Assembly (NCBI GenBank): GCA_029817715.1
Contig: JARUPY010000064.1
Coordinates: 1-64,000 of the forward strand
DNA from: Melastoma dodecandrum
Lineage: Eukaryota > Streptophyta > Magnoliopsida > Myrtales > Melastomataceae
Length of the DNA: 64,000 nucleotides
Direction: 5' to 3'
In this document: one piece after another, positions 1-10,056 of the stretch
Layout of the letters: each line of letters begins with the position of its first letter
Position numbering within the stretch: the stretch's first letter is position 1
Notes under the pieces: model-generated
The model's database searches: none
Seen by the model: the letters and a program-made list of their open reading frames with translations, nothing else
What the model was told of the DNA's origin: nothing
Made by a program: the position numbers and the translations under genes

Positions 1-240
1 GCTCTTCGCCACGACCTACGTGGTGCTCGCGGCGGTCCCAGCCGGGCTCCGTTCAACCAGCCGCTGGACCGGGTTGCGCCCTCTACTTCACGGTCACCGT
101 GTCTGGCCCACCGTCGGATTCGGCGACATCGTCCCCCGTCGCCGCGCCCGCCCGGCTCCTTGTGGTCGGGCAAGATGGTGCTCGACCTGCTCCTCATCGG
201 CGCTTCGTCGTACGGGCGATGCTCGGCGCCGTAAGAGACC
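1..240 (+). pseudogene. relic of a two-helix potassium channel, cut by the window edge
   Basis: Read across three frames, this stretch gives a pore region of the ion-channel family (PF07885). A leading hydrophobic piece (LFATTYVVLAAVP) is followed by ALYFTVTV, the selectivity-filter motif TVGFGDIVP near 109-140, and then VVRAMLGAVRD, which resembles the helix after the pore. The filter TxGFGD is the potassium-channel signature. At least three frame changes fall within 240 bases, so no intact product is possible as written. The 5' end lies outside the window. Because the next gene is equally damaged, base-calling error at a contig end is more likely than natural decay. Confidence 0.5.
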
Positions 241-720
241 CGGGCGGGTCCCCGCAACCAGCGGTGAGCCGCCCGCTCAGAGCCCGGCCGCGCTCGCGTC
301 CCGCGCCCGTTCGGACCCACCGCATCTCCTCGAGCCGGGAGCGCACCGAGATGCGGCGCTGCACACGAGCTCGCGGACGTAGTCCCCCGCGGCCCTGCTC
401 CTGCTTCGCGTGGAGTCTGGCGGGTGAGCCGGCGACTCGAAGTTTCTCGAGGATGCGTCACCCCCCTCGCCGTTTCAGCCGCCGGTGGAGGGCGCGGGCC
501 TCCTCCATCCGGGCACGCTCGCCCTCGTCCCGGGCGAGGAGATGACCGCCACGTGCACCATCGCGGTCTTCTCGTCATGGCGCATCCGTCCCTTTCCGGC
601 GTTCCGGACACCACAGCCTGCTCCCCCTCTCCCCCGAAGAGAAGTCCCTCGTGCGAGTTCGCCGCGAACGCGGGCAGGCGGACCGCATCCCTGACCTCCT
701 CCGTCGCGACCCTCCTCGAC
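241..720. other. no recognisable gene
   Basis: All six frames are short or of biased composition (Arg, Pro, Ser), and I recognise no domain. The stretch lies between the channel relic and the epoxide hydrolase relic and shares their high density of apparent base errors, so a real but unreadable gene cannot be excluded. Confidence 0.4.
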
Positions 721-1105
721 ATGACCGAGATGACGCCGTTCACCGTCGACGTCCCGCAGAAGCCGACCTCGACGACCTGCGACCGACGGCTCGAAGCCGC
801 CCCCCCCCACCCTCGCTCCCTCGCGGCCAGGGCTGGTCCGCGGGCGTCGAGCGGGGACATATGTCCGCGCTGGTGCGGGTGTGGCGGGAGGAGATCGACT
901 GGGTGGCGCGCCGTCGAGGAGCGGCCCTCTCAACAACGCCTGGCCCCCAGGTGACGACGAACGATCGACGGCCAGTCCGTGCACGCCGTCCACTGCCCGT
1001 CCGACGGACCCGGACGCGGTTCCGCTGCCTCCTGCTGCAACGGCTGCCCGTCGACGGTCGGTCCGAACTTCTTTCCACCGGTGAGCTCCCCGCCCTCGTC
1101 GGCGG

Positions 1106-1136
<31 letters not shown>

Positions 1137-1891
1137 CCGGGTTCTCCGGCCACCACCCTCGACGTCCGGCTGGACCTCGACCGGCACGCCCCGGCCGCTG
1201 CTAGAGCTGATGACCCGGGCCGGCCACGAGCGGTTCGTGGTGCAGGGCGGCGACTGGGGCGCGCTGATCGGGCCCCACTGTCGCTCGGCCCGCCCCTGAA
1301 CCGGGTCGCACTGGTGCACGTCAACGCGCTGGTGACGCGGCCGCTGGACTGGTCGGGCGGGCGACCCGACGTCGGGGCTTTCCGCGACAGGACGCCGCCG
1401 AGGTGTACGCCCTCGGCGCGCAGTGGGAGGCGCGCTCGTGCTACGCCACGATCATGGGGCCCCGGCCGCAGACACTCGCCTACGCCCTCGCCGAACTCGC
1501 TCCCCGTCGGCCTGCTTCGCGGTGGGACCTGGAGTGGTTCGTCGACTACGACCCGACGAACCACCGCGCAGACCCCGGTCGACCCGACAATGTCCTCACC
1601 GACGTCACGAGTCAGCCTGGCTGACCCGTGACGGCCGGCTCGGCCGCCCGGCTCTACCGGGAGGCCCACGCGGGGGGGCGTTCGGCCCGCAGGCACCGAT
1701 CGGGCGTGCCGACCGGCGTTGGCCTGCTTCACTCGCGATCACACCGTCCGCGGTCCTCGCCGAGCGGGTCCCGACTCTGGTCGTTGCGCAGGCGCCGGTA
1801 CGAGACCGGCGGGCCACTTCGCCACCCTCCAGCGGCCCTGACGTCCTCGTCGACGACCTCGTTGGCGCGGTCACTCGAGGTCGGCGTGTAG
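721..1891 (+). pseudogene. epoxide hydrolase (EHN plus alpha/beta hydrolase), heavily frameshifted
   Basis: Pieces in three frames line up in order with the epoxide hydrolase family PF06441 plus alpha/beta hydrolase. MTEMTPFTVDVPQ with ADLDDLR is the EHN start. A GWS..GVERG..LVRVWREEIDW segment follows. The nucleophile elbow FVVQGGDWGALIG lies near 1230-1275, then HVNALVT, then RPQTLAYAL. A C-terminal GGHFAT-like stretch near 1805-1825 would carry the catalytic histidine. Total length, about 390 codons, is normal for the family, which opens epoxides to diols. At least five frame changes break it. An enzyme for epoxides fits a genome that also has a diiron monooxygenase, but the distance of 37 kb makes this only a suggestion. 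Confidence 0.55.
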
Positions 1892-3619
1892 TCCGATCGC
1901 GGCGGCCCGGCACCTCGGACCGATCCCGAGCCCACCGTACACGTACCTCTCCGGAGAGCTTCCTCATGGGCCGACCGCCACACCGCCCGTTACGACGACG
2001 GCTGGATCGTCTCGTCAAACCCGCATCCACGACCCCGGACGCCCACGCCCCGACGCAGGGCGAGGCCGTCACCCTCGCCGTCGAGATCGTCCGCGGCGAC
2101 GGCGGCGGCGCCGTCAATGTAACGACCTCGAGGGTGAGAGCTCGTCGAGGCCCGCCGAGGTCCCCGCCGGCACGCAGACACACCGACCGCATCGCCACGG
2201 GAAGGCTCGCGGCCGCCGACCGAGGCGAAGCAGACTATACGGGCGAGGACCTCCGCCCGCCGCGCCTCCCACCGCCGAGGCCGCCCAGAGCCGGGGTGGA
2301 GGTCGCCGGACCTCGACCGTGCCCGTCTCGAGGCGTCCCGGCCAGAGCAGCGCCGCCGAGCGCGACGCCGCGCGGAAGAAGGCCCTGCTTCGAAGTCCCG
2401 CACGCGGAGTGGGCTCAGAAAGCCGGCGCGTCCCGCCACGTCGTCCACCTCTCGTCCTCCTCCGGCCGCGGCCCCCCGCCGTCGCCGACACCGCCGCCGA
2501 GCGAGGCCGGGTGGCGGTGGCCGGGAACCATGGCCGCCGACTCCGCCCGCGCCCCAGTCCGGCGACGAGTGCCGCCGAGACCCTATCGCCGACGAGCGTC
2601 AGGCACCATCGAGCTCTGCGACCCCACCTCGAAGAAGGTTCCGCGTGCCACAGCACCGAAGGGATCCGCGCCGAGCGGGTCTCCCGGAACCTCGCGTCTC
2701 GCAGTGGTGGGGGCGCCGGACACAAGAATCGCCGACGACGCCCTCCCCGCCGCCGCACCAGTCCGTCGAGGCCAGCCGCGAGGGAACGCCGCCGACGTAC
2801 GCTCGCGCAGCAAAACCGGCCGCGAGGCTCGCCCCTTCGGAGTGCCGTCCCGCGGCCTCGGCCCGCGAGGTCGCCGGGCGAGACCCGGGCGGCCGCCCGT
2901 CGGCGGCCGCGAGCTCGGGTTCGAAGGGCCCACCCTTGGCCTGCCGACGCGGAGCGACGAAGGTGCTACCGCACACACCACCCGCCGGGGCCAGTCAATC
3001 CAGCAGGGCCAGCAGCTCGACGAGGAGCTCACCGACGCCAGCCGACATGCGTGCCGGGCCAGACGATCCACGCCTACACCGAGGCCGGCCGCCGCACTAA
3101 CGACTCTGACCAGCTCGCCGCGGCGCTCCACAACCCCGCGGGTCCGACATCACGAGGTCCGACGCCTGATTCAACGTGGGTGACCGTGGTACGGGCTGGC
3201 GACCTGGTCGGAAAGTCGGACACTCCACCCAGACATCCAGCCGCCCATGAAAGGCCGACGAGGTGCGCTCGCTAGCCTCCAGCACGTCCACGCGGTTAGC
3301 TCACCCTATCTCGACAGGCGGAGGTCCGCACGCCACTCACCACAGGAACCCCCGCCGTCGCACGCGAAGCAATGATCCCTTCCTCGCGCGGAGCGAACCG
3401 GTCCGCTGATGCGATCCAGTTACGCTCCGAGCGCGTCACCGGATCTCTGGTCGCCTCCACGGATGGAAACTGCGCGCTAGCCGGCTCTACGTCCATACGG
3501 CGACCCGGTGCTCTGATTACCTCCGGGCTGCGCGGTGAACGACCCCGCTGGTCTCGCGATCGTCTTCAACGCAGCTGCGACCTGGTAGAAACGCCGTACT
3601 GCCCGCGGCGACCGAGGTG
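1892..3619. other. no recognisable gene in 1.7 kb
   Basis: The part up to about 3150 is extremely GC-rich and open in several frames on both strands, but every translation is low-complexity Arg/Pro/Ala/Ser with no motif I know. A possible start with a readable stretch (EAVTLAVEIVRGDGGGAVNV) lies near 2070-2120 and leads nowhere. From about 3150 to 3600 the base composition is less extreme and looks intergenic. No tRNA-like fold or strong terminator was seen. High local error would hide a real gene. Confidence 0.4.
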
Positions 3620-4773
3620 TCACGCCACGAGCAGGTCGGGGTGCGGCACGTCAGGACGCCGATGCGCGGTCTCCCGACCGGCGGCGGTGCCCCGCAGGAT
3701 CACGTAGCGGTTCACCGGGCTCCCGCCGGTCTGCGTGGGCGCCGTCCAGCGCAGCGCGATGCCGCGTGTCGGGTCGGTCGCCGCGGTCAGGCCCGTCGGC
3801 GCGCCGGGGAGGGTCGGGCGCCGGGGTGCTGCTGGTCGGAGGGGTCGTCGTCGGGGCCGCCGTGGTGGGAGCCGGGGCCTTCGTCGTCGTGGGTGCGACC
3901 GTCGTCGTGGGCGCCGGCGTGGTGGTCGGCACCGGCGTGGTGGTCGGCGCGGCGCCGCACACGAGGTCGCCGTCGAGGTTGCCGTCGGAGTACTGGGCGA
4001 GCGCGGTCCGCGCGCCGGTGAAGCTCGTGGCGCAGTTCTTCGAGGCCGCGTCGAGGGTGGACAGCCCGGCGACCCACAGCGGCGCCGACTCCAGGCAGCG
4101 CTTCGGCGTGAAGGCCCGCGCCCATCCGCTGCGGTAGGTCGCGGCGTTCGACGTCGTGTAGCCGCCGGTGATCTGGCCCCACTGGTAGCCCGTGGAGTAG
4201 ATGCACGACCGTGCCGACCCCGCCGCCGACCAGGGCGTCGAGTGCGCCCTGCAGGGATGCCGCGTTTGGCCGCCGGGGTGCCGTTCCAGCTGTTCGCGAG
4301 CTCGACGTCGAGCCACCAGGTCCGGGCGGTCACCCCGCTGCCGAGGGCGTTCCGGGCGATCCGCAAACGAGTCCTGGCCCGCCGTGCCAGCCGTAGTTTG
4401 TAGGCACACCCCGGGTCCCGCGTTGGAGTTCCGGTCGGTGCACAGCGCGGGGTCCCGCGTGCCGCCTCTGCGACCAGTAGAAGGTCGAGATCGCGCCGGG
4501 GTTGCCGGTGTTGACGTAGAGGTCGGCGCCGTTCGCCGTGCGCGACGCCCAGGTGTACTGCGTCGCGAGGCAGGGGTTGGCGGTGGACACCTTCCCGCCG
4601 TTGACGCCCACGACGCCGAAACCGACCGTCGTCGGGAGCGCGGTGCCGCACTGCGGGTAGGAGACGTCGTGCCCGACCGCCCCGGCGGGGGCGGAGACCG
4701 CCCAGGCCGTGGCGGCGCCGCCGAGGGCGACGACCACGGCGAGCAGGAGGCTGAGCCACAGGCGGCGGGACAC
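3620..4773 (-). CDS. secreted glycoside-hydrolase-fold protein with Thr/Pro linker and partial FN3 domain
   Basis: The start is taken at GTG 4773, giving VSRRLWLSLLLAVVVALGG, a typical Sec signal peptide with likely cleavage after AWA. The mature part begins GHDVSYPQCG and includes VVGVNGG, NPCLATQYTWA, ADLYVNTGNPG, TWWLDVELANSWNG and IYSTGYQWGQITGGY. These resemble secreted actinobacterial proteins with a GH25-like TIM-barrel fold. A linker of about 40 residues of repeated PTTT/APTTT follows. Then comes the start of a fibronectin type III domain (APTGLTAATD, ALRWTAPTQTGGSPVNRYVILRG). The FN3 stops after about 60 residues, short of the usual 90, probably because of a frame error in the damaged left end. 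Frame changes occur near 4450, 4390, 4260 and 3700. It would act outside the cell, on wall or polysaccharide; the substrate is unknown. Confidence 0.6.
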
Positions 4774-4835
4774 GCCCCGATGTCGATCCCGCCGTCGCAA
4801 CGGTTACAGGACCGTCACCCGATCCCCCGTCCGAG

Positions 4836-6414
4836 CTACTCCACCGGCTCCGCCTCCCGCTCCCGCAGCACGTTCTTCTGGATCTTGCCGGTCGAGGTCT
4901 TGGGCAGCTCTCCGAACACGATCCCGCTTGGGGGCCTTGAAGCGCGCGAGGTGGGTCCGGACGTGCTCGACCAGCTCGTCCGGGTCGGACCTCACTCGCG
5001 CGCGCTCACGTAGGCGACCGGGATCTCGCCCCACCGCTCGTCGGGCACCCCGACCACGGCCGACTCGATCACCGCGGGGTGGGAGTCGAGCACCCGCTCG
5101 ACTTCCACCGACGCGATGTTCTCGCCGCCGCTGATGATGACGTCCTTGATGCGGTCGCGGATCTCGACGTAGCCGTCGGGGTGGACGACGCCCAGGTCCG
5201 CCGGTGCGGAACCAGCCGGCCGCGTCGACCGCGGCGGTCGCCGCGACGTCGCGGTAGTAGCCGAGCATCACGTCGTTGCCGCGGACCACGAGCTCCCCGA
5301 GCGTCTCGCCGTCGGCGGGCACGTCGTGGCCGTCCTCGGCGATCACGCAGCCGCGCGGCGGACCACGTTGCCCACGCCCTGCCGCGCCTGCAGGCGGGCC
5401 CGCTCGTCGGCGTCCGAGGTCGTCCCACTCGGGGTGCCAGTCGTTCACGACGGCGGGTCCGTAGGTCTCGGTCAGCCCGTAGAGGTGGGTGATGTCCATG
5501 CCGAGCTTCGTCATGCGCGAGAGCAGCGTCGGAGACGGCGGGGCGCCGCCGGGTCGCGACGGTGACCCGCTGGTCGAGGGGCGACGCGGTGGGGCCGCCC
5601 GCGATCATCGTCAGGACCGTCGGGGCGGCGCAGAAGTGCGTGACGCCCTCGTCGCGCAGCAGCCGCCAGATTCTCGTCGGCGTCGATCGCGCGCAGGCAG
5701 ACGTGGGTGCCGCCCGACGCGGTCACCCCCCACGGGAAGCACCAGCCGTCGCAGTGGAACATCGGCAGCGTCCACAGGTAGTGCGACGCCGGGGTGAGCC
5801 GCAGGTGGAACGCCATCGCGAGGGCCTGCAGGTAGGCGCCGCGGTGGTGGTACTGCACGCCCTTGGGCTTGCCGGTGGTGCCCGAGGTGTAGTTGATCGC
5901 GAGCAGCCCGCGCTCGTCGGCGACCGGCACCACGCTCGGCGCGGCCCGCCCGAGCCGCTCCTCGTACTCGTCGCCCTCGACCAGCAGGGCCGCCCCGGTC
6001 CGCCCGGCGACCGTCACCGCGAGGTCCTCGAGCTCACGCGTCGCGAGCAGCACCCGCGCGCCCGAGTGGTTGATGATGTGGATCAGCTCGTCGGCCGAGA
6101 GCCGGGTGTTCAGCGGCACCAGAACCCCGCCGGCGAACGGCACGCCGTGGTGGGCCTCGAGCATGACGTGGCTGTTCGTCGCGAGGGCCGCGACGCGGTC
6201 GCCGGGCGAGACGCCCAGCGCCCCGAGCGCTCCCGCGAGCCGTCGGGAACGCTCGGCGAACTGCGCGTAGGTGAAGCGGAGCTCGCCGTCGACGATTCGC
6301 GGTGCGCTCCGCGAACGCGTGCTCGGAGCGCTCCAGGAACGCGGTGGGCGTCAGCTCGGCGAACGTGAACGCCGCCTGGGGCGGGGTGTTCGACCTGAAC
6401 GGTCCGGTGGTCAC
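4836..6414 (-). CDS. AMP-dependent acyl-CoA synthetase (FadD-like)
   Basis: This is an ATP-dependent acid:CoA ligase that makes acyl-AMP and then acyl-CoA. Visible motifs in order are the P-loop-like [11 protein letters not shown], the aromatic/YHHRGAYLQ segment, the A5 motif [12 protein letters not shown], the hinge region near [12 protein letters not shown] (split over frames) and the C-terminal [16 protein letters not shown] holding the catalytic lysine. The start is GTG 6414 ([13 protein letters not shown]). Length, about 525 codons, is normal. Frames change near 6290, 5665, 5520, 5390, 5210 and 4930. The nearest relatives by motif are medium-chain ligases of aliphatic and aromatic acid catabolism; the actual acid cannot be told. 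It lies 49 bases downstream of the glycosylase on the same strand. Confidence 0.85.
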
Positions 6415-6464
6415 GGTGTGCCTCCCCGCGGGCGACGGTGGTCCGGACGCCGAGGGTAGGTGGT

Positions 6465-7287
6465 TCAGGCCTGTTCGGCGCTGCACCACCACGTCGTCCG
6501 ACTCCCCACGGTGCCCTTCTCCATGGGTGCGCCACACCGCGGGCACGTCTCGTCCTTCTTCCGGTGCGGGATGACCTCACCGGTGTGCACGCCGCCGTGC
6601 TTGATGGCCTCGCGCGTCGCGTGCCGCAGGACCCGCCGGAGCTCGTCGAGCTGGGAGGTCGAGAGCTCGCCCGACGGCATGTGCGGGTCGAGCTTCGCCT
6701 CCCACAGCGTCTCGTCGGCGAGGAGGTTCCCGACGCCGGCGATGGCGCCCTGGTCGAGCAGCCGCGCCTTGATCGGGGCGGTGCCCTTCCCGATCCGCTC
6801 GCGGAAACTCATCGCGCGTGATCTCGTAGGCGTCCGGGCCGAGGGCGTCGAGGTCGGGCTCGAGCCGGGCCCGGCCGAGCCGGCGCTTGTCGAAGAGCTT
6901 GAAGGTGCCCCCGTCGTCGAAGAAGACGGTGACGCGGTCCCACTCGGGCTTCTGCTTCTCCTCGATGGACTTCTTCGGCAGCCCGCCCGCGTACTCCGAG
7001 TCACGGGCGCCGTCGGGCCCGGTGATGCGGAATGCGGCCGCCCATCCCGAGGTTGCACGCCGAGGTTCGGGCCGGCTCGCCGTCGGCGGTGACCGTCTCG
7101 CACCACATCGTCTTCCCGAGCCGCTTCGCCGCCGTCAACTTCCCGCCGACCAGCGCCTTCGCGATCTCGCCGGGCTTGTGGGGACGGCACACGTACTCGT
7201 CGGTGTCGTCGACGTCGGTGATTGGTGCGGGTCGAGCGCCTTCTCCAGGACCTGGCGGGCGCTCTCCACCTCGGGCAGCTCGGGCAC
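6465..7287 (-). CDS. Fpg/Nei family DNA glycosylase
   Basis: This is a base-excision repair glycosylase/AP lyase that removes oxidised bases. It starts at GTG 7287 as V-PELPEVES, so the proline after the initiator is the catalytic N-terminal nucleophile and the following Glu the acid. GGKLTAAKRLGKTMW holds the conserved beta-turn lysine. The helix-two-turn-helix part reads KARLLDQGAIAGVGNLLADE. The C-terminal zinc-finger region has CPRCGAP and then TTWWCSAEQA, so only three of the four usual zinc cysteines are present. Frame changes lie near 7220, 7040 and 6815. It probably shares a transcript with the TetR gene upstream, whose end it abuts. Confidence 0.85.
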
Positions 7288-7309
7288 CTCGTCGTGATAC
7301 CCCCGTCGT

Positions 7310-8012
7310 CGCCGCTCACGCGCGGCCCGGCGAGACCGTCCAGCAGGAGGTCGACGGTGAAGTCGAACCGGTCGTGCCCCTCGCCGGCGGTCAGCTCGCG
7401 CGCGTACCGCGAGACGTGGGGGAAGCGGTCGGCGGGCAGGGCCTCGAACCGCGCCACGAGCTCGGTCCGGTCGCGCACCCAGCCGTCCCCGCGCCCACCA
7501 CCGACCGTTCCAGGCAGTAGGCGGCGACCGTAGAGCACGAGCGCGTCGGCGGTCCAGGCCGCGGCGCGCGGGGGGGACGTCGCCCGCGAGCAGGACCCCG
7601 AGCAGGCCCTCCTGGAGCCGCAGGACGGCGAGGGTCGGTCGCGGCCATGGCGAGGGCGGCCCGGGAGATGCCGGGGAAGCGCAGTACTGTCGCGCAGCTG
7701 CGCGGCGAGCTCGTGGGCCTGCGCCCGCCAGCGCGCGGGGTCGGGCTCCGGCGGGATGATCTCCCCGCACAGCCGGCCGATGAGCAGCTCGTCCAGGTCC
7801 GGCCTTGTTGACGACGTGCGCGATACAGCGAGGCGGGCCCGGTGCCGAGCGTCGTCGCCACCCGCCGCATGGTGAGGGCCTCGTAGCCCCTCCTCGGCGA
7901 CGATCCGCAGCGCCGTGTCGACGATGCGGTCCGGGGTGATGGGCGTGCGGACCGCCGGCGCCGGGTCCCCGACGGCGGCCTGGCGCGCGGCCCGTCGCTC
8001 TCGCGCGTTCAC
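7310..8012 (-). CDS. TetR family repressor of the adjacent MFS pump
   Basis: The start is GTG 8012 (VNARERRAARQ). A TetR helix-turn-helix follows: ITPDRIVDTALRIVAEEG, then MRRVATTLGTGPASLYAHV across a frame change. The C-terminal ligand domain is readable in parts (LDELLIGRLCGEIIPPEP, LTAGEGHDRFDFTVDLLLDGLAG). The length, about 230 codons, fits TetR proteins with a TetR_C tail. The stop is uncertain because the last frame runs into the glycosylase; an in-frame TGA in the neighbouring frame near 7318 is the best candidate. It is divergent from the MFS gene across a 50-base gap with two operator-like repeats, so autorepression and control of the pump are inferred. Frame changes lie near 7880, 7815, 7690 and 7510. 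Confidence 0.75.
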
Positions 8013-8029
8013 GTCTCCACTGTAGCTGG

Positions 8030-8062
8030 ACACGAACGCTGTTCGTGTGTAGAACAGTGTTC
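8030..8062. promoter_or_regulatory. twin operator between tetR and the MFS gene
   Basis: Two inverted repeats share a core. The first, 8030-8048, is ACACGAAC-GCT-GTTCGTGT with perfect 8-base arms. The second, 8052-8062, is GAACA-G-TGTTC. The cores GAACGCTGTTC (8034-8044) and GAACAGTGTTC (8052-8062) are 18 bases apart, one and a half to two helix turns. The second ends directly before the GTG start of the pump. This is typical of TetR sites that close both divergent promoters. Confidence 0.75.
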
Positions 8063-9539
8063 GTGTCAGACGAACAGCAGTCGCTCCGGGGCGCGTGGCT
8101 CGCTCTCACCGGCCTCTCGGCGGTCTTCCTGGTCGAGATGCTCGACAACTCCGTGCTCACGGTCGCGGCTGCCCACCATCGGGCGGGACCTCGCCGCGTC
8201 GACCGCGGGGCTGCAGTGGTGTGACCGGCGCCTACTCGGTGGTCTTCGGCGGCCTCATGCTGGTGTTCGGCGCGGCCGCGGACCGGTTCGGACGGCGTCG
8301 GCTGATGACCGTCGGCCTCGTCCTGCTCGGCCTCGCGAGCCTCGCCACGGCCGCCGTCACGACCGCCCCCGAGCTGTGTCGGCGTGCGCGTCGCCATGGG
8401 AGCGGCCGCCGCGATGACGGCCCCCGGCGCCGGCGCCCTCGCCTTCCGCCTGTTCCGCGACGAGGGACTGCGGGTCCCGGGCGATCACGCTGATCTCGAC
8501 GGTCGGGCTGGTCGGTCTCGCGGTCGGCCCGACGCTCGGCGGCCTCGTCCTCGCCGTCGCCCCGTGGCAGGTCCTGCTCCTAATGAACGTGCCGGTCGCG
8601 GCACTCGCGATGGTCGCCGTCCGGCGCGGGATCGCCGCCGACGACCCGGCCGACCTGCACCGCGTCCCGCTCGACCTCCCGGGCGCCGCGCTGGGCACCG
8701 CGACCGTCGTCCTCGCCCTCGTCGCGCCCACCCTCTTCGTCGAGTCCGGCGCCCGGTCCCCGTGGCCGTGGGTCGCGGCCCGCGGCCGCCGTCCTCGCGG
8801 CGGTCGGCTTCGTCGTCCGCCAGCGCACGGCGCGCGACCCGCTGCTCGACCTCGGCCTCGTCGCCCGGCCGCTCGTCTCCGGCGGCCTCGCCCACAAGGC
8901 CGCCGCCGGGCTGGCGACGGCGGGCCTCGGCTACCTCGTCACGCTCCAGCTGCAGTTCGCGTGGGGCTGGCCCCCCGCCGCCGCGGCGCTCGGGATGCTC
9001 CCGCAGGTCGCCGTGCTCCTCGCGACCGGCCCCGCTGGTGAACCCGCTCGTGGCGCGCGTCGGTACCCACCGGGCCGCCGGGCTCGGCGCCGGCGCGATC
9101 GTCGTCGGCCTCGCCCTCTACACCGCCCTCGGCACCGTCGCCTACGTCGGCGTGGCGCTCGCCCTCGCCCTCGTCGCGGCCGGTCTGCGGGTCGCCGGTG
9201 TGGTCGCGATGGTCAACGTCCTCCAGGGCCTGCCGTCCAACCGCACCACCATCGGCGCCGCCCTCTCCGACACCGCCACCGAGATCACCTCCGGCACCGG
9301 CGTGGCCCTCGCCGGGACGGTCCTCGCCGCCCTGTTCACCGGCACGATCACGGCGACGAGCTGGAGCGCCGCCCAGGCCGCCGAGTTCCACGACGCCGCC
9401 CTGCTCGCGGGCGGCCTGCTCACGGTCCTCCGCCGCGGCGATGACCGGCTGGGCGATGGTGCGCACCCGCCGCGCCGTGTCGCCGGAGCCCGTCCGCAGC
9501 ACCGGTGTGACCCGAACGGGTGACACCCGACCGGACTGA
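8063..9539 (+). CDS. MFS multidrug efflux transporter (DHA2/EmrB type)
   Basis: This is a proton-driven membrane exporter with about 14 helices. It starts at GTG 8063 (VSDEQQSLRGAWLALTGLSAVFLVEMLDNSVLTVA), where LDNSVLTVAL is the D1 motif of the DHA2 family; the motif-A loop ADRFGRRRLM follows near 8275. The GAAAAMTAPGAGAL and ITLISTVGLVGLAVGPTLGG segments fit the helix 4-5 motif C. The end is ALSDTATEITSGTGVALAGTVLA and a short tail at TGA 9539. Frames change near 8170, 8215, 8375, 8475, 8780, 9035 and 9430. Because transcription and translation both begin next to the second operator, expression should depend on release of the TetR protein by a ligand that may be exported. Confidence 0.82.
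9504..9527. promoter_or_regulatory. imperfect inverted repeat over the -35 of the deaminase promoter
   Basis: The 24-base element has arms GGTGT-n-ACCCG and CGGGT-n-ACACC around a central AA, with one unpaired position in each arm. It lies inside the last codons of the MFS gene and covers the -35 hexamer at 9520-9525. It could be a repressor site for the deaminase cluster or a weak hairpin ending the MFS transcript. Confidence 0.4.
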
Positions 9540-9548
9540 CGGTATACT
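9520..9548 (+). promoter_or_regulatory. SigA-like promoter of the deaminase/dioxygenase/permease cluster
   Basis: GTGACA at 9520-9525 and TATACT at 9543-9548 are separated by exactly 17 bases. This is one of the best consensus promoters in the window and stands out against the GC-rich background. Transcription would begin near 9555, leaving a leader of about 28 bases. Confidence 0.65.
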
Positions 9549-9562
9549 TAACGTCCGTGTCA

Positions 9563-9582
9563 CCTCCGGAAAGATCAGGAGG
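9563..9582 (+). promoter_or_regulatory. leader hairpin that pairs with the ribosome-binding site
   Basis: CCTCC (9563-9567) can pair with GGAGG (9578-9582) across a 10-base loop. GGAGG is the only strong Shine-Dalgarno sequence here and touches the ATG at 9583 without a spacer. With the transcript starting near 9555, this hairpin would fill almost the whole leader and limit ribosome entry. No known riboswitch fold was recognised. Confidence 0.4.
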
Positions 9583-10056
9583 ATGACGCTGCACCCCGTG
9601 CCCAGCCCGTCCCGAGATGCTCGCCGTCGCGCTCCGTGAGGCGCGTGCGGGCTACGACCGCCGGCGGTGTCCCCGTCGGCGCGGCCCTCTTCGGCCCCGG
9701 CGGCGAGCTGCTCGGCGTCGGGCACAAACCGCCGCGTCCAGGACGGCGACCCCGCCACGCACGGCGAGACCGCGGCCTTCCCGCGCCGCGGGCCGCCGCC
9801 CGGACTACGTCGGGCACCACGATGGTCACCACGCTCTCGCCCTGCTTCTTCTGCGCCGGGCTGATCCGCCAGTTTCCGCATCCCGCACCTGGTCGTCGGG
9901 CGAGGCCCGCACCTTCGGCGGGCAGCACGCGTGGCTCGCCGAACACGGCGGTGCAGGTCAACGGTGCTCGACGACCCGGAGTGCGCCGAGCTGATGAGCC
10001 GCTTCGAGAAGGAGCAGCCCGACACCTGGCTCGAGGACATCGGGGGGCCGGAGTGA
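9583..10056 (+). CDS. cytosine-deaminase-like nucleobase deaminase
   Basis: This is a zinc deaminase of the CMP/dCMP superfamily, close in layout to fungal cytosine deaminase. Read across frames, the order is VPVGAALFGPGGELLGVGHNRRVQDGDP, THGETAAF with the zinc His and proton-shuttle Glu, then TTMVTTLSPCFFCAGLI with the PCxxC zinc ligands, and FGGQHAWLAEHGVQVTVLDD. The C-terminus is ESRFEKEQPDTWLEDIGGPE-like, typical of the cytosine deaminase subgroup. Length is 157 codons. Frames change near 9660, 9725, 9790, 9880 and 9960. The stop overlaps the GTG start of the dioxygenase by 4 bases. It probably deaminates cytosine or 5-methylcytosine brought in by the permease; which base is inference. 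Confidence 0.75.

Noticed and set aside
2915..2990. tRNA-like GGTTCGAA near 2929
   Set aside because: The bases around TTCGAA do not form a T-arm stem, and no acceptor stem or anticodon arm can be folded nearby.
3372..3707. Possible 111-residue protein with an ATG start
   Set aside because: The composition is unlike neighbouring genes, there is no ribosome site or motif, and the frame runs antisense into the secreted protein gene.
9549..9582. Metabolite riboswitch before the deaminase gene
   Set aside because: The leader from the inferred start is only about 28 bases, too short for known purine, preQ1 or guanidine aptamers, and none of their conserved cores is present.
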